This document shows, one piece after another, positions 54,466-63,584 of a stretch of DNA of 64,000 nucleotides. The DNA lies in the NCBI RefSeq assembly GCF_001661675.2, contig NZ_CP019602.1, positions 1,327,501 to 1,391,500 on the forward strand. The letters run 5' to 3'. A program made the position numbers and the translations under genes. The notes under the pieces were generated by a model that did not search any database, was not told the DNA's origin, and worked only from the letters and a program-made list of their open reading frames with translations. The stretch is from Croceicoccus marinus (lineage in GTDB: Bacteria > Pseudomonadota > Alphaproteobacteria > Sphingomonadales > Sphingomonadaceae). Within the stretch, counting starts at the first letter, position 1; every line of letters begins with the position of its first letter.

Positions 54466-54926
54466 ACGTAGACGCCATACTCAAGTCGCAACAGGTGCTC
54501 CTCGACGAGCTTGGCGCCCGCTGGCGTCGTCATCAGATCGATCGGACATTGACCATCAAGAGCGATTGCAGGCTTCTCGAGCCATTCCTCAGCATCTTTT
54601 TTTGACCCTAGTAACTGGGTCGCCCGCGCGAGGATTTCGACGAATTTCCAGGTTCGGCCGCTTTGCTCTGGCGAGAGCAGCCGCGTTTCATCCTGCTTGG
54701 ATCGCTGGAAAGTTCGCAAGCTCATGCCGAGAGCCTTTTCCATGAAGCCTTTCTCGCTCATGGAACTGACATTCGCCACGAGGACTTGGACCGCCTTTGC
54801 AGGAATGCCGCGCTGGATCAGCTTGTGGGCATCCATTCCGTTGTGAACAGCCACGCTCAGATGGCTCTGCCCGCCAAGAAACGAGGTGGCGACATCGAAG
54901 GTCTTATCTGTAGCAGCTGTATCCAT
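54462..54926 (-). CDS. Xre/MbcA/ParS-type antitoxin of the RES toxin
   Basis: A 154-residue antitoxin starting at 54926 (MDTAATDKTFDVATSFLGGQ) with AAGGA 6 bases upstream. The N-terminal helix-turn-helix region contains GMSLRTFQRSKQDETRLLSP; the C-terminal DUF2384 toxin-binding domain has WKFVEILARATQLLGSKKDA, EEWLEKPAIALDGQCPIDLM and EEHLLRLEYGVYV. It likely represses its own promoter in the 63 bases after the lyase gene. Confidence 0.92.
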   Translation of the reverse strand: MDTAATDKTFDVATSFLGGQSHLSVAVHNGMDAHKLIQRGIPAKAVQVLVANVSSMSEKGFMEKALGMSLRTFQRSKQDETRLLSPEQSGRTWKFVEILARATQLLGSKKDAEEWLEKPAIALDGQCPIDLMTTPAGAKLVEEHLLRLEYGVYV

Positions 54927-54989
54927 CGCCTGTCCTTCCAGCGTCATGCGTCGCTAAATAAATGACACATGTCGCATAACTTTTCAAGT

Positions 54990-55889
54990 TCAGGCCACCA
55001 TGATCGGAGTGATGTTCTCGTGGCTTTCGAGCCCGAAAGCCTGGGCGCGGGCCACGATATTGGCGGCCCATGACCGGTGGGTCGCCGGTTCGCACATGCT
55101 TCCATCGGAGCCGAATACCGCAAGAGCATTTTCATCGAGGATCCGGCGGGCATCGGCAAGGTCAGCGACCGAGGGCCGATAAGCGGCCTGGATCTGCCGG
55201 ACCTGCTCGGGATGGATTGCCGTTTTGGTCATTATCCCGTGCTCGAGATCGCGCTCGATTTCTTCGGCGAGAACGTCGGGCGCACCGAAGTGCTCGAAGA
55301 CCGGCGAGGAAACGGCAAAGCCAGCAGGAATGAACGTTGCAGCAAAATCCCGGATGACCTGGCCAAGCGGGCCATCGTAGGCGGTGCGGTAACGCGAGCG
55401 CCGGGCGCCGAGGATATTCAGGATGTCGTTCCCGCCGATACGGATAGCATCGACCTGACGTAGGAAAGGCAGAAGCTGTGCGCGCAGGACCTGAAGAGCC
55501 GCGATATCGAAGGCTTCCTCGCCCTCGATCGTGGGCATGATGGCATGGCCGCTTTTCATAACCAGCTCGAGCCATGCGCTGATGTTCTGAGTGGTAACCT
55601 TGGGAAGCACGAAGCCATCGATATTTTCGATGCCTTCAAGGCCGAGCATCCATGCGAGCATCGCCTGATCGCGCGGCCGCGCATAGACACGGCATATGCC
55701 ATTGGGCTGATGGTTGGCGACGAAGGCCGCAAATGCACCGCGAGCGACGTCGAGGTCAGCATCGCCGACGGAATCTTCGAGACAGACCACTGCCGAACGC
55801 AGGCCCAGATCTTCGTCTGCGAGCGTGGCGGCAAGGTTAGGGCGGATTGCGGGAATGTAAAGGGTCGCACCCAGGACGTGTCTGCTCAC
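54990..55889 (-). CDS. CitE/HpcH-like C-C bond lyase of the Ter system
   Basis: A 299-residue TIM-barrel enzyme related to citrate lyase beta and HpcH/HpaI aldolases. Metal and substrate sites are in SAVVCLEDSVGDAD, IMPTIEGEEAFD and DAIRIGGNDILN. The GTG at 55889 overlaps the upstream stop. This subfamily is found with TerD, ATP-grasp and phosphoribosyltransferase genes, where it is predicted to act in a biosynthetic pathway; its substrate is unknown. Confidence 0.88.
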   Translation of the reverse strand: MSRHVLGATLYIPAIRPNLAATLADEDLGLRSAVVCLEDSVGDADLDVARGAFAAFVANHQPNGICRVYARPRDQAMLAWMLGLEGIENIDGFVLPKVTTQNISAWLELVMKSGHAIMPTIEGEEAFDIAALQVLRAQLLPFLRQVDAIRIGGNDILNILGARRSRYRTAYDGPLGQVIRDFAATFIPAGFAVSSPVFEHFGAPDVLAEEIERDLEHGIMTKTAIHPEQVRQIQAAYRPSVADLADARRILDENALAVFGSDGSMCEPATHRSWAANIVARAQAFGLESHENITPIMVA

Positions 55890-56962
55890 TCCTGTTCGCC
55901 TCCGAGCTTCTTGATGATGGTGACAGCGCGGTAGTTTCCAAGATCGCGCTCTTGAACGGGTACGCCCGCTTTGCTGGCCAGATAGATCATATGTCGAACC
56001 TCGGGGTCGGCCATATCCGAGAGATAGACCTTCTCCGGCACCCGGCGCAGGATCGCACGGGTGGCTTCGGCGATACCCGGCTTGATCCGATTTACATCGG
56101 TGACGCGGTCGTCATGCATGATCGACCTCAGCATATCCTGGCAGGCAGCGTGCGCGGCTTGGGCGCTCTCGCGGTTCCAGTGCTGAGATGTTCGATCGGC
56201 TGGTGTCGCAGCCTCGACCGCGCCGAGGAAATCATTGCTGAGATCGTGATCTGCGTGCTCCTGCATGTAGAGGCATGCATGGAATTCGCCTGGACCGACG
56301 AGCGCGTCGTTTAGCACCGAACGGCTTACGAGGCCCGATACAACGCCGTTCAAAAGGCCGCTCGGGATGACGTAATCTTCGGTTGTGGCGGCAAGATGCG
56401 CGCAGCCGGCTGGATCTGCCACCACGGCGAGGAAGGGTTCGACGCCGAGACCGAATTCTTCGACCGAATAGATGAGCTCGCGCGTGATTGCGCCCTTCCC
56501 CGTCCAGCCATCGACGAACACGATTTCACTCGGTGCGTGATGTTCGAGGATATAGGCGAGCGCGTTCTCATCGATGCCGCGGCCGCGAATAATGCTGATC
56601 GAATAGTGAGCACCGGCGACACCAAGGCGCTCCAGCTCACGGTTCAAGAGGACCCCGATTGGGGTGCCGGCGCGGACGAGAGAGACGACAACGCATGATG
56701 CGGCGGTCTCTTCGCGCTGCTTGATGGCCCTGGCCAAGGTCTTGATGTCCGCGTGCAGCCTGCCTGCGTTTCGCTCGAGGGCCTCGGCATACAGGTTCAT
56801 GTAGCGCTCATCGGGGACTGCCTCTGGTGAGAGCATCTCCGAGTAGTGACGTTTGCCCGATTGAATCAGCGCTTCCTTTTCGGCGACGGGCGTCGTGTCG
56901 ATCGACGCAGGCTTGAGCAGGAACTGCACGTCGCGCGGCTGATAGCTTCCAGAAAAGAACAT
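55886..56962 (-). CDS. StiP/PRTase-like protein with PELOTA domain
   Basis: A 358-residue protein of the family labelled cysteine protease StiP (formerly PRTase_1). The ATG at 56962 has GAAGGGGG just upstream. Residues 94-103 (SLVRAGTPIG) and 148-160 (VFVDGWTGKGAIT) look like a phosphoribosyltransferase scaffold; residues 290-355 (YLSDMADPEVRHMIYLASKA, then GVPVQERDLGNYRAVTI) fit the PELOTA RNA-binding domain. In Ter systems it is predicted to act on nucleotide-like substrates. Which activity it has is not decided by sequence. Confidence 0.85.
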   Translation of the reverse strand: MFFSGSYQPRDVQFLLKPASIDTTPVAEKEALIQSGKRHYSEMLSPEAVPDERYMNLYAEALERNAGRLHADIKTLARAIKQREETAASCVVVSLVRAGTPIGVLLNRELERLGVAGAHYSISIIRGRGIDENALAYILEHHAPSEIVFVDGWTGKGAITRELIYSVEEFGLGVEPFLAVVADPAGCAHLAATTEDYVIPSGLLNGVVSGLVSRSVLNDALVGPGEFHACLYMQEHADHDLSNDFLGAVEAATPADRTSQHWNRESAQAAHAACQDMLRSIMHDDRVTDVNRIKPGIAEATRAILRRVPEKVYLSDMADPEVRHMIYLASKAGVPVQERDLGNYRAVTIIKKLGGEQE

Positions 56963-56985
56963 CTTTTCCCCCTTCCCTTTCAAGT

Positions 56986-57726
56986 TCAGCTGCACCACTC
57001 ATTGCCCTTCTGAATGAGCTTCCAGACTTGCGAGCTCGTCGGCGTAGCCGCGAGGTCACAAAGATCCATAAAGCCGCAATCCGAATGGCTGTCGCCGATC
57101 CCGATCGAGGGAATATGCGGATCGATTTCGCGGAATTTGGCGAGCATGTGCGCGACGGCGGAGCGCTTGTTCAGCCATGGCGGAAGAACGGCGAGATTGT
57201 TGCCGTTACGGTGAAGGCGCCAGCCATAGGGTTTGGCTTCTCGCATCTGCTGCTCGACGGGATCGAGTTGACGGTCTTCGGGAAGGTTCGTCTTGATGAC
57301 GATGTAGAGCGGAAGCTCCTCTTCATAGACGATCCAATGCCGGTAGTCAGCGTCATTTAATTGCGCTGTCAATTCGGGATAGACTTCATCGATGCGCTCG
57401 TGCCGCGTTTCGAGAAGGGTCATACGTGCATGCCATTCGCGGTCGATTTCGCCGGCCTGCGTGATGATAGAGCCGCCATTCGAACAGATAGCAGGAGCCT
57501 GCGAGATGTTGACCCGGGCTAGGACCTCTCGGCTTCGAGCGGTCACAGGCACGACGCGCTCTGCATCGAGCCAATTGAGCATCCTGCTCTGCCGTTCAGT
57601 TGCATAGCCGCTGGGCCGGCGGTCTTCGTAATAGGACATGACCTTCGTTTCGCCAGGAGCCTCTGGGAGTTTGCGGCTGGTCTGGAAGAGCGTGTCGTCG
57701 AGATCGGTAAAGATGACGGGGCCCAT
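56986..57726 (-). CDS. HAD-superfamily hydrolase of the Ter system
   Basis: A 246-residue phosphatase-like enzyme. The start at 57726 (MGPVIFTDLDDTLFQTSRKL) shares one base with the PRTase stop. The catalytic DxD is at residues 8 and 10, motif II is VVPVTARS, and motif IV IGDSHSDCGFMD. The cap region between motifs suits a small phosphorylated substrate, probably a product of the neighbouring phosphoribosyltransferases. Confidence 0.9.
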   Translation of the reverse strand: MGPVIFTDLDDTLFQTSRKLPEAPGETKVMSYYEDRRPSGYATERQSRMLNWLDAERVVPVTARSREVLARVNISQAPAICSNGGSIITQAGEIDREWHARMTLLETRHERIDEVYPELTAQLNDADYRHWIVYEEELPLYIVIKTNLPEDRQLDPVEQQMREAKPYGWRLHRNGNNLAVLPPWLNKRSAVAHMLAKFREIDPHIPSIGIGDSHSDCGFMDLCDLAATPTSSQVWKLIQKGNEWCS

Positions 57727-58874
57727 TATGCATCGTCTCCATATCGGCAGTGGACCAGCTCGATGGGAACGTCGGCGCCAAGCTGTTCCAAGGCATCGCG
57801 GGCCATTTGGGCCTGGTTGCATGAGATCTCGGCCGCGATGATGATCCGGTCAGGCTGGTGCGACAGGATGTTGTAGAGGAAGCAGGGCGCCCCCGAGCCA
57901 TAGCTGTCTTCGAAGTTCGAGATGCTTCTCATGGCGTGACCTTCGAGCGCGGGGCTGCGCGTGATGCACTGGACGGCTGCGATGCCGCCCTGACGCTCGA
58001 TTGTCTCGGCGATCAGCAGTGCCTCGTAGGAATGTTCGCCTTCGCCGAGCACCAATATGCGTTCGCCGCGAGCGACGGCCTCGATTTTGCGTTCAGCGCG
58101 TTCTTCCTGCATCAGCCCGCCGCGCGATTGCATGGCGCCGGCAGGGACGCTTCCCGGTTTGTTTGAGCCTGCAGCTAGAGTGGCCATTGGAGCATTGGCC
58201 GAAGGCGTCCATTCCATTCGACCGGAAAGAATCGAATGGCGCTGGGCAGGCAGCGGCATCTTCGCGAGATAGTCGCCACCGCTCCAATCGGTGATGCATA
58301 CCGTCTCGATCCGTTCAAGCTGCGGCATGACTGTGCGCATTGCTTCAGCTGCGGCGAGGAAAGTGTTTCCGGTGCTGCTCTCATCATCGATGATCACGAG
58401 GGTGCGAGCCTGGCGGATGAGCGGCGAGATGCAGGGATGCGCGATCTGAATCATATGCGTCGTCGCGTGGCTGTGTCCCTCTTCGAATTCGGCGAGGACA
58501 TGCGCTTCGGGCATTCGCTGACGCGAGGTCTGAAGATAAATGAGGAATTCGCGTTCAGTGCGCTCTTGATAGGCTGCGAATACGCCCTGTCCCAAGGCGG
58601 TTGCCGTTTCTGCCATCCCGAGAAACACGACCGGACCGGGAAGATCAGCCTCGAGTTGATCAGCAAGATCGCGCATGGTTCGGCGCATGGCGGTAGGTCG
58701 CGCTGGCAAGTGCCGGCCGAGGACCTTTGAGACGATGAGGAAACCGCGCTTCGGATTGGCGCGCGCAGCAAAGCGGCACAGATCACCTATGGGAGGTCCA
58801 TTGTCCGCGGTAAGCTTTAGCGTGCCGGTTCGCAGTTCGATCGTCCGGGTTTCGCCTTTCAAAGCGATGTCCAA
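57726..58874 (-). CDS. phosphoribosyltransferase with TRSP domain
   Basis: A 382-residue protein starting with TTG at 58874 (AAAGGA 7 bases upstream). Residues 159-172 carry the PRPP loop (LVIIDDESSTGNTF). The C-terminal domain from about residue 275 contains the namesake TRSP motif (AVQCITRSPALEGHAMRSI). This two-domain layout is specific to Ter-associated gene clusters, where it is predicted to build a ribosylated small molecule. Confidence 0.88.
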   Translation of the reverse strand: MDIALKGETRTIELRTGTLKLTADNGPPIGDLCRFAARANPKRGFLIVSKVLGRHLPARPTAMRRTMRDLADQLEADLPGPVVFLGMAETATALGQGVFAAYQERTEREFLIYLQTSRQRMPEAHVLAEFEEGHSHATTHMIQIAHPCISPLIRQARTLVIIDDESSTGNTFLAAAEAMRTVMPQLERIETVCITDWSGGDYLAKMPLPAQRHSILSGRMEWTPSANAPMATLAAGSNKPGSVPAGAMQSRGGLMQEERAERKIEAVARGERILVLGEGEHSYEALLIAETIERQGGIAAVQCITRSPALEGHAMRSISNFEDSYGSGAPCFLYNILSHQPDRIIIAAEISCNQAQMARDALEQLGADVPIELVHCRYGDDA

Positions 58875-58919
58875 AATCTTTTCCTTTCGTACGCCAATGT
58901 CAGGCGCACTTCCTTGATG

Positions 58920-59984
58920 TCAGTCGAGAGGCTGCTGGATGAGCAGCGTTCCGCGCGATCCTGCCTCGATCTTCGCTCCGAGCCGGCGGAGACACTGGTG
59001 AGGATTGATGTGCGAGATCTGTGTGAGGTCGATCTGGCCCCAATCGCCGCGGCTGCATTCGATGGTGGCGACATATTCGTCACTGAGCTTTCCGGTTGAA
59101 CCGGTACGCTGAGTGTAAGCGGAAATCGCGATCGTCTGAAGCTGATCGGTCACGGCAAAGGAGTGACCGAGGAGGCGCAGCATGACCGAGCACACATGCT
59201 CGAGGTAGAATGCGGCGAGGTCTTTTTTCGCACGCGGCTTCAGGTCCAGCCTGAGCCCAGTGTAACTGGGCTTCCATGTGGCATCAGGCATGTCTTCGAT
59301 CTCGGGAAGATCGACATCGAGGAGCAGGCGGGTGCCGTTAAGCGAGATCGCGATATTGGTCTCGGCGGGCCATTCAAGGGCGGCGAGCTTCTCCAGAACG
59401 GCATCGCAGATCGCGTCTTTGTCGGGGCCCGCGTTGGCCTCGGCGGCGCGCCATTGCATCAGGGCCTGCATATAGCTTTGCTGGTCGAAGTAATGCTCTT
59501 GGTTGGGCTTACCGGATTCGCCCGGTGCCACGGTCCCCGTCGCGACCGGAATGTCGTGATGAAGGTGGCAGATGCCTTCGATCAGTAGATTTCTGTCGGA
59601 GGCATGATCATCGAGGAACTTCCGGAGATCGTTTTTCATCAGCCGCTTGGCTTCTGGAACAAGCGCGGGGTTGAGCGGCTGGTCGCTGGGACCGAGCAGT
59701 TGGACTTCGTCGCCTACGAGGCGCGCGACGACGCGTTCGGGCATTTCGGGCCCGCTTGGTGCGCGCTGACTGCCACGCGTGTTGCCAGCGCGTCCCGCAG
59801 GCTTGTCTAGACGTTCGCGGTAGCTGAGGCCGGTGCCGGGAAGGCCAACATTCCCATAGACCCCGCGCTTTCCGATATTGATCGATGCGCCGCGGGGGCC
59901 AACCGACCAGGAAGCGCCGCTCTTTGACAGGTTGAGCCTAACTCCGGGAAGGATTGAAATCCGTTTTTGAAACCGGAAACCCAT
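58920..59984 (-). CDS. DUF4236 protein with a long unknown C-terminus
   Basis: A 354-residue protein. Residues 1-55 are DUF4236 (MGFRFQKRISILPGVRLNLS, then GASWSVGPRGASINIGKRGV), a short Gly-rich beta module of unknown function. Residues 80-354 match nothing I recognise and contain LLDVDLPEIEDMPDATW and ECSRGDWGQIDLTQISHINP. The start shares one base with the protease stop (TGATG), so it is translated with the TerD-protease fusion; it may be its partner. Confidence 0.75.
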   Translation of the reverse strand: MGFRFQKRISILPGVRLNLSKSGASWSVGPRGASINIGKRGVYGNVGLPGTGLSYRERLDKPAGRAGNTRGSQRAPSGPEMPERVVARLVGDEVQLLGPSDQPLNPALVPEAKRLMKNDLRKFLDDHASDRNLLIEGICHLHHDIPVATGTVAPGESGKPNQEHYFDQQSYMQALMQWRAAEANAGPDKDAICDAVLEKLAALEWPAETNIAISLNGTRLLLDVDLPEIEDMPDATWKPSYTGLRLDLKPRAKKDLAAFYLEHVCSVMLRLLGHSFAVTDQLQTIAISAYTQRTGSTGKLSDEYVATIECSRGDWGQIDLTQISHINPHQCLRRLGAKIEAGSRGTLLIQQPLD

Positions 59985-61135
59985 CAGCCATTCACCATGA
60001 TCGAGACGACGGAGTTGCGCAGGCGGTTCGTTACCTCTCGCCTGTCGGAGCCAGCCTGGATGGCCGTTTGCGGAAGCGGCATGCCAGCAGCGGCAATGAG
60101 CTCGAACACGAGCGATGCGCGTACGCCGAAGTTGACGTTTTCGGAAATGCTGCCGCGATCGCGAAAGTTCTGGTGCGCGAGCGAGGCGGAGGTAATGCCG
60201 ATCAGATTACCGGATTCGTCGATAATCGCGCCGCCCGAAGAGCCCGATCCGATAGGCGCGGAGAACTGGAAGCGGGAGACATCGCCCAGCCCGCCGGTGA
60301 GACCCGAGATATTGCCGGTGGTCACCTTGAGGTCGCCGCCAAGGACTTCCCTTAGCGGGTAGCCAGCGGCCATGACGGATTCCCCGAGCCAGACGGGCGA
60401 GTTGAGGCGGATCGGCAGCGGAGTGCCCGTTACATTCCCCTGCAGGAGAGCAAGATCGTGCATTGGATCGACAGCAAGCGGGATCAGGGCTTCGCGCGTA
60501 CGGGCGAGATGGAATGATTGCCCGTCTTCGATGACATGGGCGTTCGTGATGATGAGGTTGTCGCCGACCAACACGCCGCTGCCGCTTGCTAGCGGCTGGC
60601 CTGAGGGCGCAGGCGGCGGGTTCGGTTGATCCCAGGGATTACGCCGCGCGCCTGTCGGCGGAACAGGCAGTGACGATGGTGCCGGGCTCGCCCGGAAAGG
60701 AAACTCCACATTGCCGAGATTGCGGTTGCGGGCAAATGCCTCGATGCCGAAGGTGAAACCTTCATTCGAAACCTTGAGACGGCGCTGTCCGTTCTTGATG
60801 TAGATTTCGCCTAGGATCACTGCCGCAAGCTGGTCGGTAGGCTCAGGAAAGGCATATTGGATGCCGCCGATGGTGAAGCTGCATGGATAGGACGCGTTGA
60901 CGAAGCCGCCCATGCGATCATCGGTGATGTAGGCGAGGAGTTCGTACAACGAGCCATGCTGCGAGGCACTGGAAAGCCGCCAGTCGCTAGTGCTCAAGCG
61001 TTCGAGCCCGATAGGTCGCCTGGCATCTGAGATTGCCGCCAGAGCGATGCGGTCGCTTCCTTGCCCGCCGAAGCGAATTACGATTTCGGCATCGTCGGAT
61101 ATGCTCAGGCGCTGGCCAGGCAGGGCATGGCTCAC
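59984..61135 (-). CDS. TerD-like domain fused to a trypsin-like serine protease
   Basis: A 383-residue fusion. Residues 1-145 look like a diverged TerD domain (LAAVILGEIYIKNGQRRLKV, matching the late TerD motif with G-E-x-Y). A Pro-rich linker (150-182) leads to a chymotrypsin-fold protease with a complete triad: His200 (IITNAHVIEDG), Asp227 (PMHDLALLQ) and Ser300 (GSGSSGGAI). There is no signal peptide, so it is probably cytoplasmic. It overlaps the ATP-grasp gene by 4 bases. Confidence 0.88.
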   Translation of the reverse strand: MSHALPGQRLSISDDAEIVIRFGGQGSDRIALAAISDARRPIGLERLSTSDWRLSSASQHGSLYELLAYITDDRMGGFVNASYPCSFTIGGIQYAFPEPTDQLAAVILGEIYIKNGQRRLKVSNEGFTFGIEAFARNRNLGNVEFPFRASPAPSSLPVPPTGARRNPWDQPNPPPAPSGQPLASGSGVLVGDNLIITNAHVIEDGQSFHLARTREALIPLAVDPMHDLALLQGNVTGTPLPIRLNSPVWLGESVMAAGYPLREVLGGDLKVTTGNISGLTGGLGDVSRFQFSAPIGSGSSGGAIIDESGNLIGITSASLAHQNFRDRGSISENVNFGVRASLVFELIAAAGMPLPQTAIQAGSDRREVTNRLRNSVVSIMVNG

Positions 61136-62142
61136 GAAGCATGTTCCTTCTTGTCGACGATGCTGTGGACCGTGGTCGTGCTGATCTCGATATCGAGCGA
61201 TGGGACCGTGACTTCGCGGGGCTTCAGCCGGCCGGTAAGGATGCCTCCCCAGTCGCCTAGGAGCGTGGAGCCGAATTCCTCGGCATAGACGCTCCCGCCG
61301 GCAGGACGCGCATTGATTTCGAGGATTTTCCAGCTGTCATCGGAAGCCTTCCGGAACTGCAAATTGACCACGCCATGCAGGCCGAACTGGCGGACAAGAG
61401 TATTGGCGTAATGTTCTAGTGGATGGGCGGTCTGGACAAGCTGACGACGATCGAATTTTGTCCGCGCGACATACTTGAGCATGGTGCCCGCGTGGGCGAG
61501 TACGTCGAAGGACACTTCGGGGCCCGGTAGGTATCCCATGACGACGAGGGGCGCCATTGCCTCCTGGGTTTCCTGCATGCGCAATGTCTGGACGAACACA
61601 TCCTTGCGCATATTACGAAATTCGGGATGGAGGAGATGCGCGGCTGGCGAGTGATCAGTGAGCTTCCAGAAGCCATGGCCGTTTACACCCTTGCGCGGCT
61701 TCACGCACGGTTGGAGCCCGGGGTATGCAGCTTCGAAAGCTGCGATTGCCTTCTCGAGTTCGTCGGCGGTTTCGGCCTGCAACGTCGGAAGATGGCATTC
61801 CAGATGCTCGGTCGCCCGGGCGAAGGCGTGCTTGTCCTCGATAATCGTGAAAGCATCTTTGCTGCACGCAAAATGCACAAGGCATGGAAGGTCGGCGCTG
61901 TAGAAGTGCTCGCGAAGCCGCGTCGGGATGAAGATGTCGACGCGGCGGGCGACGATTTGTTCGCGTACCCATTGAACATAGTCTGCAGGGTCGAGATCCG
62001 GTTCGACGAAGGTCTCGTCGGGTCCGTCATAGACAGGCCTGCCCTCGCCTGTGCTCACGAGAACTTCGAGCATGCTCTCGGCTGCTTTCATTGCCTTCGC
62101 GATGGGAGCAAGAGAGAAGCCGCGATTGAACCAGATACGCAT
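61132..62142 (-). CDS. ATP-grasp ligase of the Ter system
   Basis: A 336-residue ATP-grasp enzyme. The start at 62142 (MRIWFNRGFSLAPIAKAMKA) fits the family; upstream frame is not conserved. Nucleotide-binding residues lie in CVKPRKGVNGHGFWKL (148-161), MGYLPGPEVSFDVLAHAG and the metal loop ILEINARPAGGSVYAEEFGS (near 274-292). It would join a carboxylate to an amine or similar nucleophile, presumably a step of the pathway encoded downstream. Confidence 0.88.
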   Translation of the reverse strand: MRIWFNRGFSLAPIAKAMKAAESMLEVLVSTGEGRPVYDGPDETFVEPDLDPADYVQWVREQIVARRVDIFIPTRLREHFYSADLPCLVHFACSKDAFTIIEDKHAFARATEHLECHLPTLQAETADELEKAIAAFEAAYPGLQPCVKPRKGVNGHGFWKLTDHSPAAHLLHPEFRNMRKDVFVQTLRMQETQEAMAPLVVMGYLPGPEVSFDVLAHAGTMLKYVARTKFDRRQLVQTAHPLEHYANTLVRQFGLHGVVNLQFRKASDDSWKILEINARPAGGSVYAEEFGSTLLGDWGGILTGRLKPREVTVPSLDIEISTTTVHSIVDKKEHAS

Positions 62143-62206
62143 TGCACATTGCCTTGAAAGTAAGTGCCGGCAGCTGCGCGGCGGCATGGCCGCCGCGCAG
62201 GAATGT

Positions 62207-62788
62207 TCAGCCGATATTGACGCCCATGGAGGAAGCAAGGCCGTCCAGGCCGGATTCCCAGCCCTCGCCGATTGCCTTGACCTTGATGTCGCTCTGCGCG
62301 CCGCGGTAGAGCTCGACGAAGATCATCGCAGCATTGGTGCTGCTGTCTTCCGACAGGTCGAAACGCGCGAGTTCCTTGCCGTCGGCATTATTGGTGACAC
62401 GGGCATAAGCGTTCGAGACGGAGCCAAAGTTCTGGCCGCGCTTCTGGCCTTCGTGGATCGTGACTGCGATCACGACCTTCTTGGCGTCTGCGGTGAGTTT
62501 GGCGAAATCGATCGAAATGGTTTCGTCATCGCCATCGCCCTCACCCGTGCGATTGTCACCGCCGTAGATCACGGCGCCGTCGGGCGAAGTAGCGTTGTTG
62601 TAGAAGACGAAATTGGCATCCGAGAGGACCTTTTCGTCCTGCCCGACGATGAAAGCGGAAGCATCGAGGTCGAAGTCCTGACCATCGGTCTTGCGAACGT
62701 CCCAGCCGAGGCCGACGGTTACGGCGGAAAGGCCCGGTGCTTCCTTGGAGAGCGAGACATTGCCGCCCTTTTGAAGTGATACAGCCAT
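62207..62788 (-). CDS. terD: TerD family protein
   Basis: A 193-residue calcium-binding stress protein. The start at 62788 ([20 protein letters not shown]) is canonical. Calcium ligands are in [10 protein letters not shown] and [16 protein letters not shown]; the late motif is [20 protein letters not shown]. TerD proteins bind calcium in their loops and are tied to tellurite and phage-related stress responses. A second, closely similar copy lies upstream. Confidence 0.93.
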   Translation of the reverse strand: MAVSLQKGGNVSLSKEAPGLSAVTVGLGWDVRKTDGQDFDLDASAFIVGQDEKVLSDANFVFYNNATSPDGAVIYGGDNRTGEGDGDDETISIDFAKLTADAKKVVIAVTIHEGQKRGQNFGSVSNAYARVTNNADGKELARFDLSEDSSTNAAMIFVELYRGAQSDIKVKAIGEGWESGLDGLASSMGVNIG

Positions 62789-62920
62789 GTGTGGTTCCCT
62801 CAATAATGAAATGTGTGAACGAGTATTGGAGTGGGTTCTAATCCCTGCAGAACGAAGGCGCCCGCCCCAGGTTTAGCTGGTTGAGCGAGCGCCCCCGCGC
62901 CAACTTATGGGATCAGATCG

Positions 62921-63499
62921 TCAACCGACGCTAACGCCATAATTCGTAGCAAGCGGACCAAGCCCACCTTTGAATCCCTGACCCACTGCGCGGAACTTCC
63001 AGTCGCCGCCATGGCGGTATACTTCGCCCAGGATCATCGCAGTTTCGGTCGATGCGTCTTCCGACAGGTCGTAGCGAACGACTTCCTTGCCGGTGTTTTC
63101 GTCGACGAGACGGATGAAAGCGTTCGAGACCTGGCCGAACGATTGGTTGTTGGTCTCGCCTTCGTGGATCGTGACAACGATCGCGACCTTGTCGACGTCG
63201 GCCGGGACCTTCGAAAGCGTGATCTGGATCTGCTCGTCGTCGCCCTCGCCCTCACCGGTACGGTTGTCGCCCTGGTGAATGACGGCGCCATCGGAGCAGT
63301 TCTTGTTGTTGTAGAAGCAGAAGTCGCTGTCGCCGCGGACCTTGCCGCTCGAGGCGAGCAGGAATGCCGATGCGTCGAGGTCGAAGTCCTTGCCGTCGGT
63401 GGCGCGCACGTCCCAGCCGAGGCCGACCATGATCCGGTCGAGACCGGGTGCTTCCTTCGACAGCGATACGTTGCCACCCTTGGAAAGCGAAATTGCCAT
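62921..63499 (-). CDS. terE: TerD family protein (TerE/TerD)
   Basis: A 192-residue paralogue of the neighbour, starting at 63499 ([20 protein letters not shown]). Motifs are [40 protein letters not shown] and [20 protein letters not shown], the last being the classic TerD/TerE signature. The 132-base gap before the next gene may carry a promoter. The split into TerD or TerE by name is a guess. Confidence 0.9.
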   Translation of the reverse strand: MAISLSKGGNVSLSKEAPGLDRIMVGLGWDVRATDGKDFDLDASAFLLASSGKVRGDSDFCFYNNKNCSDGAVIHQGDNRTGEGEGDDEQIQITLSKVPADVDKVAIVVTIHEGETNNQSFGQVSNAFIRLVDENTGKEVVRYDLSEDASTETAMILGEVYRHGGDWKFRAVGQGFKGGLGPLATNYGVSVG

Positions 63500-63584
63500 G
63501 TGATTTGTCCTTTCTGACATGTTGGCGGAGTGAAGAATTGACGGGCCTGCCGACCGCCGGCGGTGACCCTGTTCGAAAAAACTG

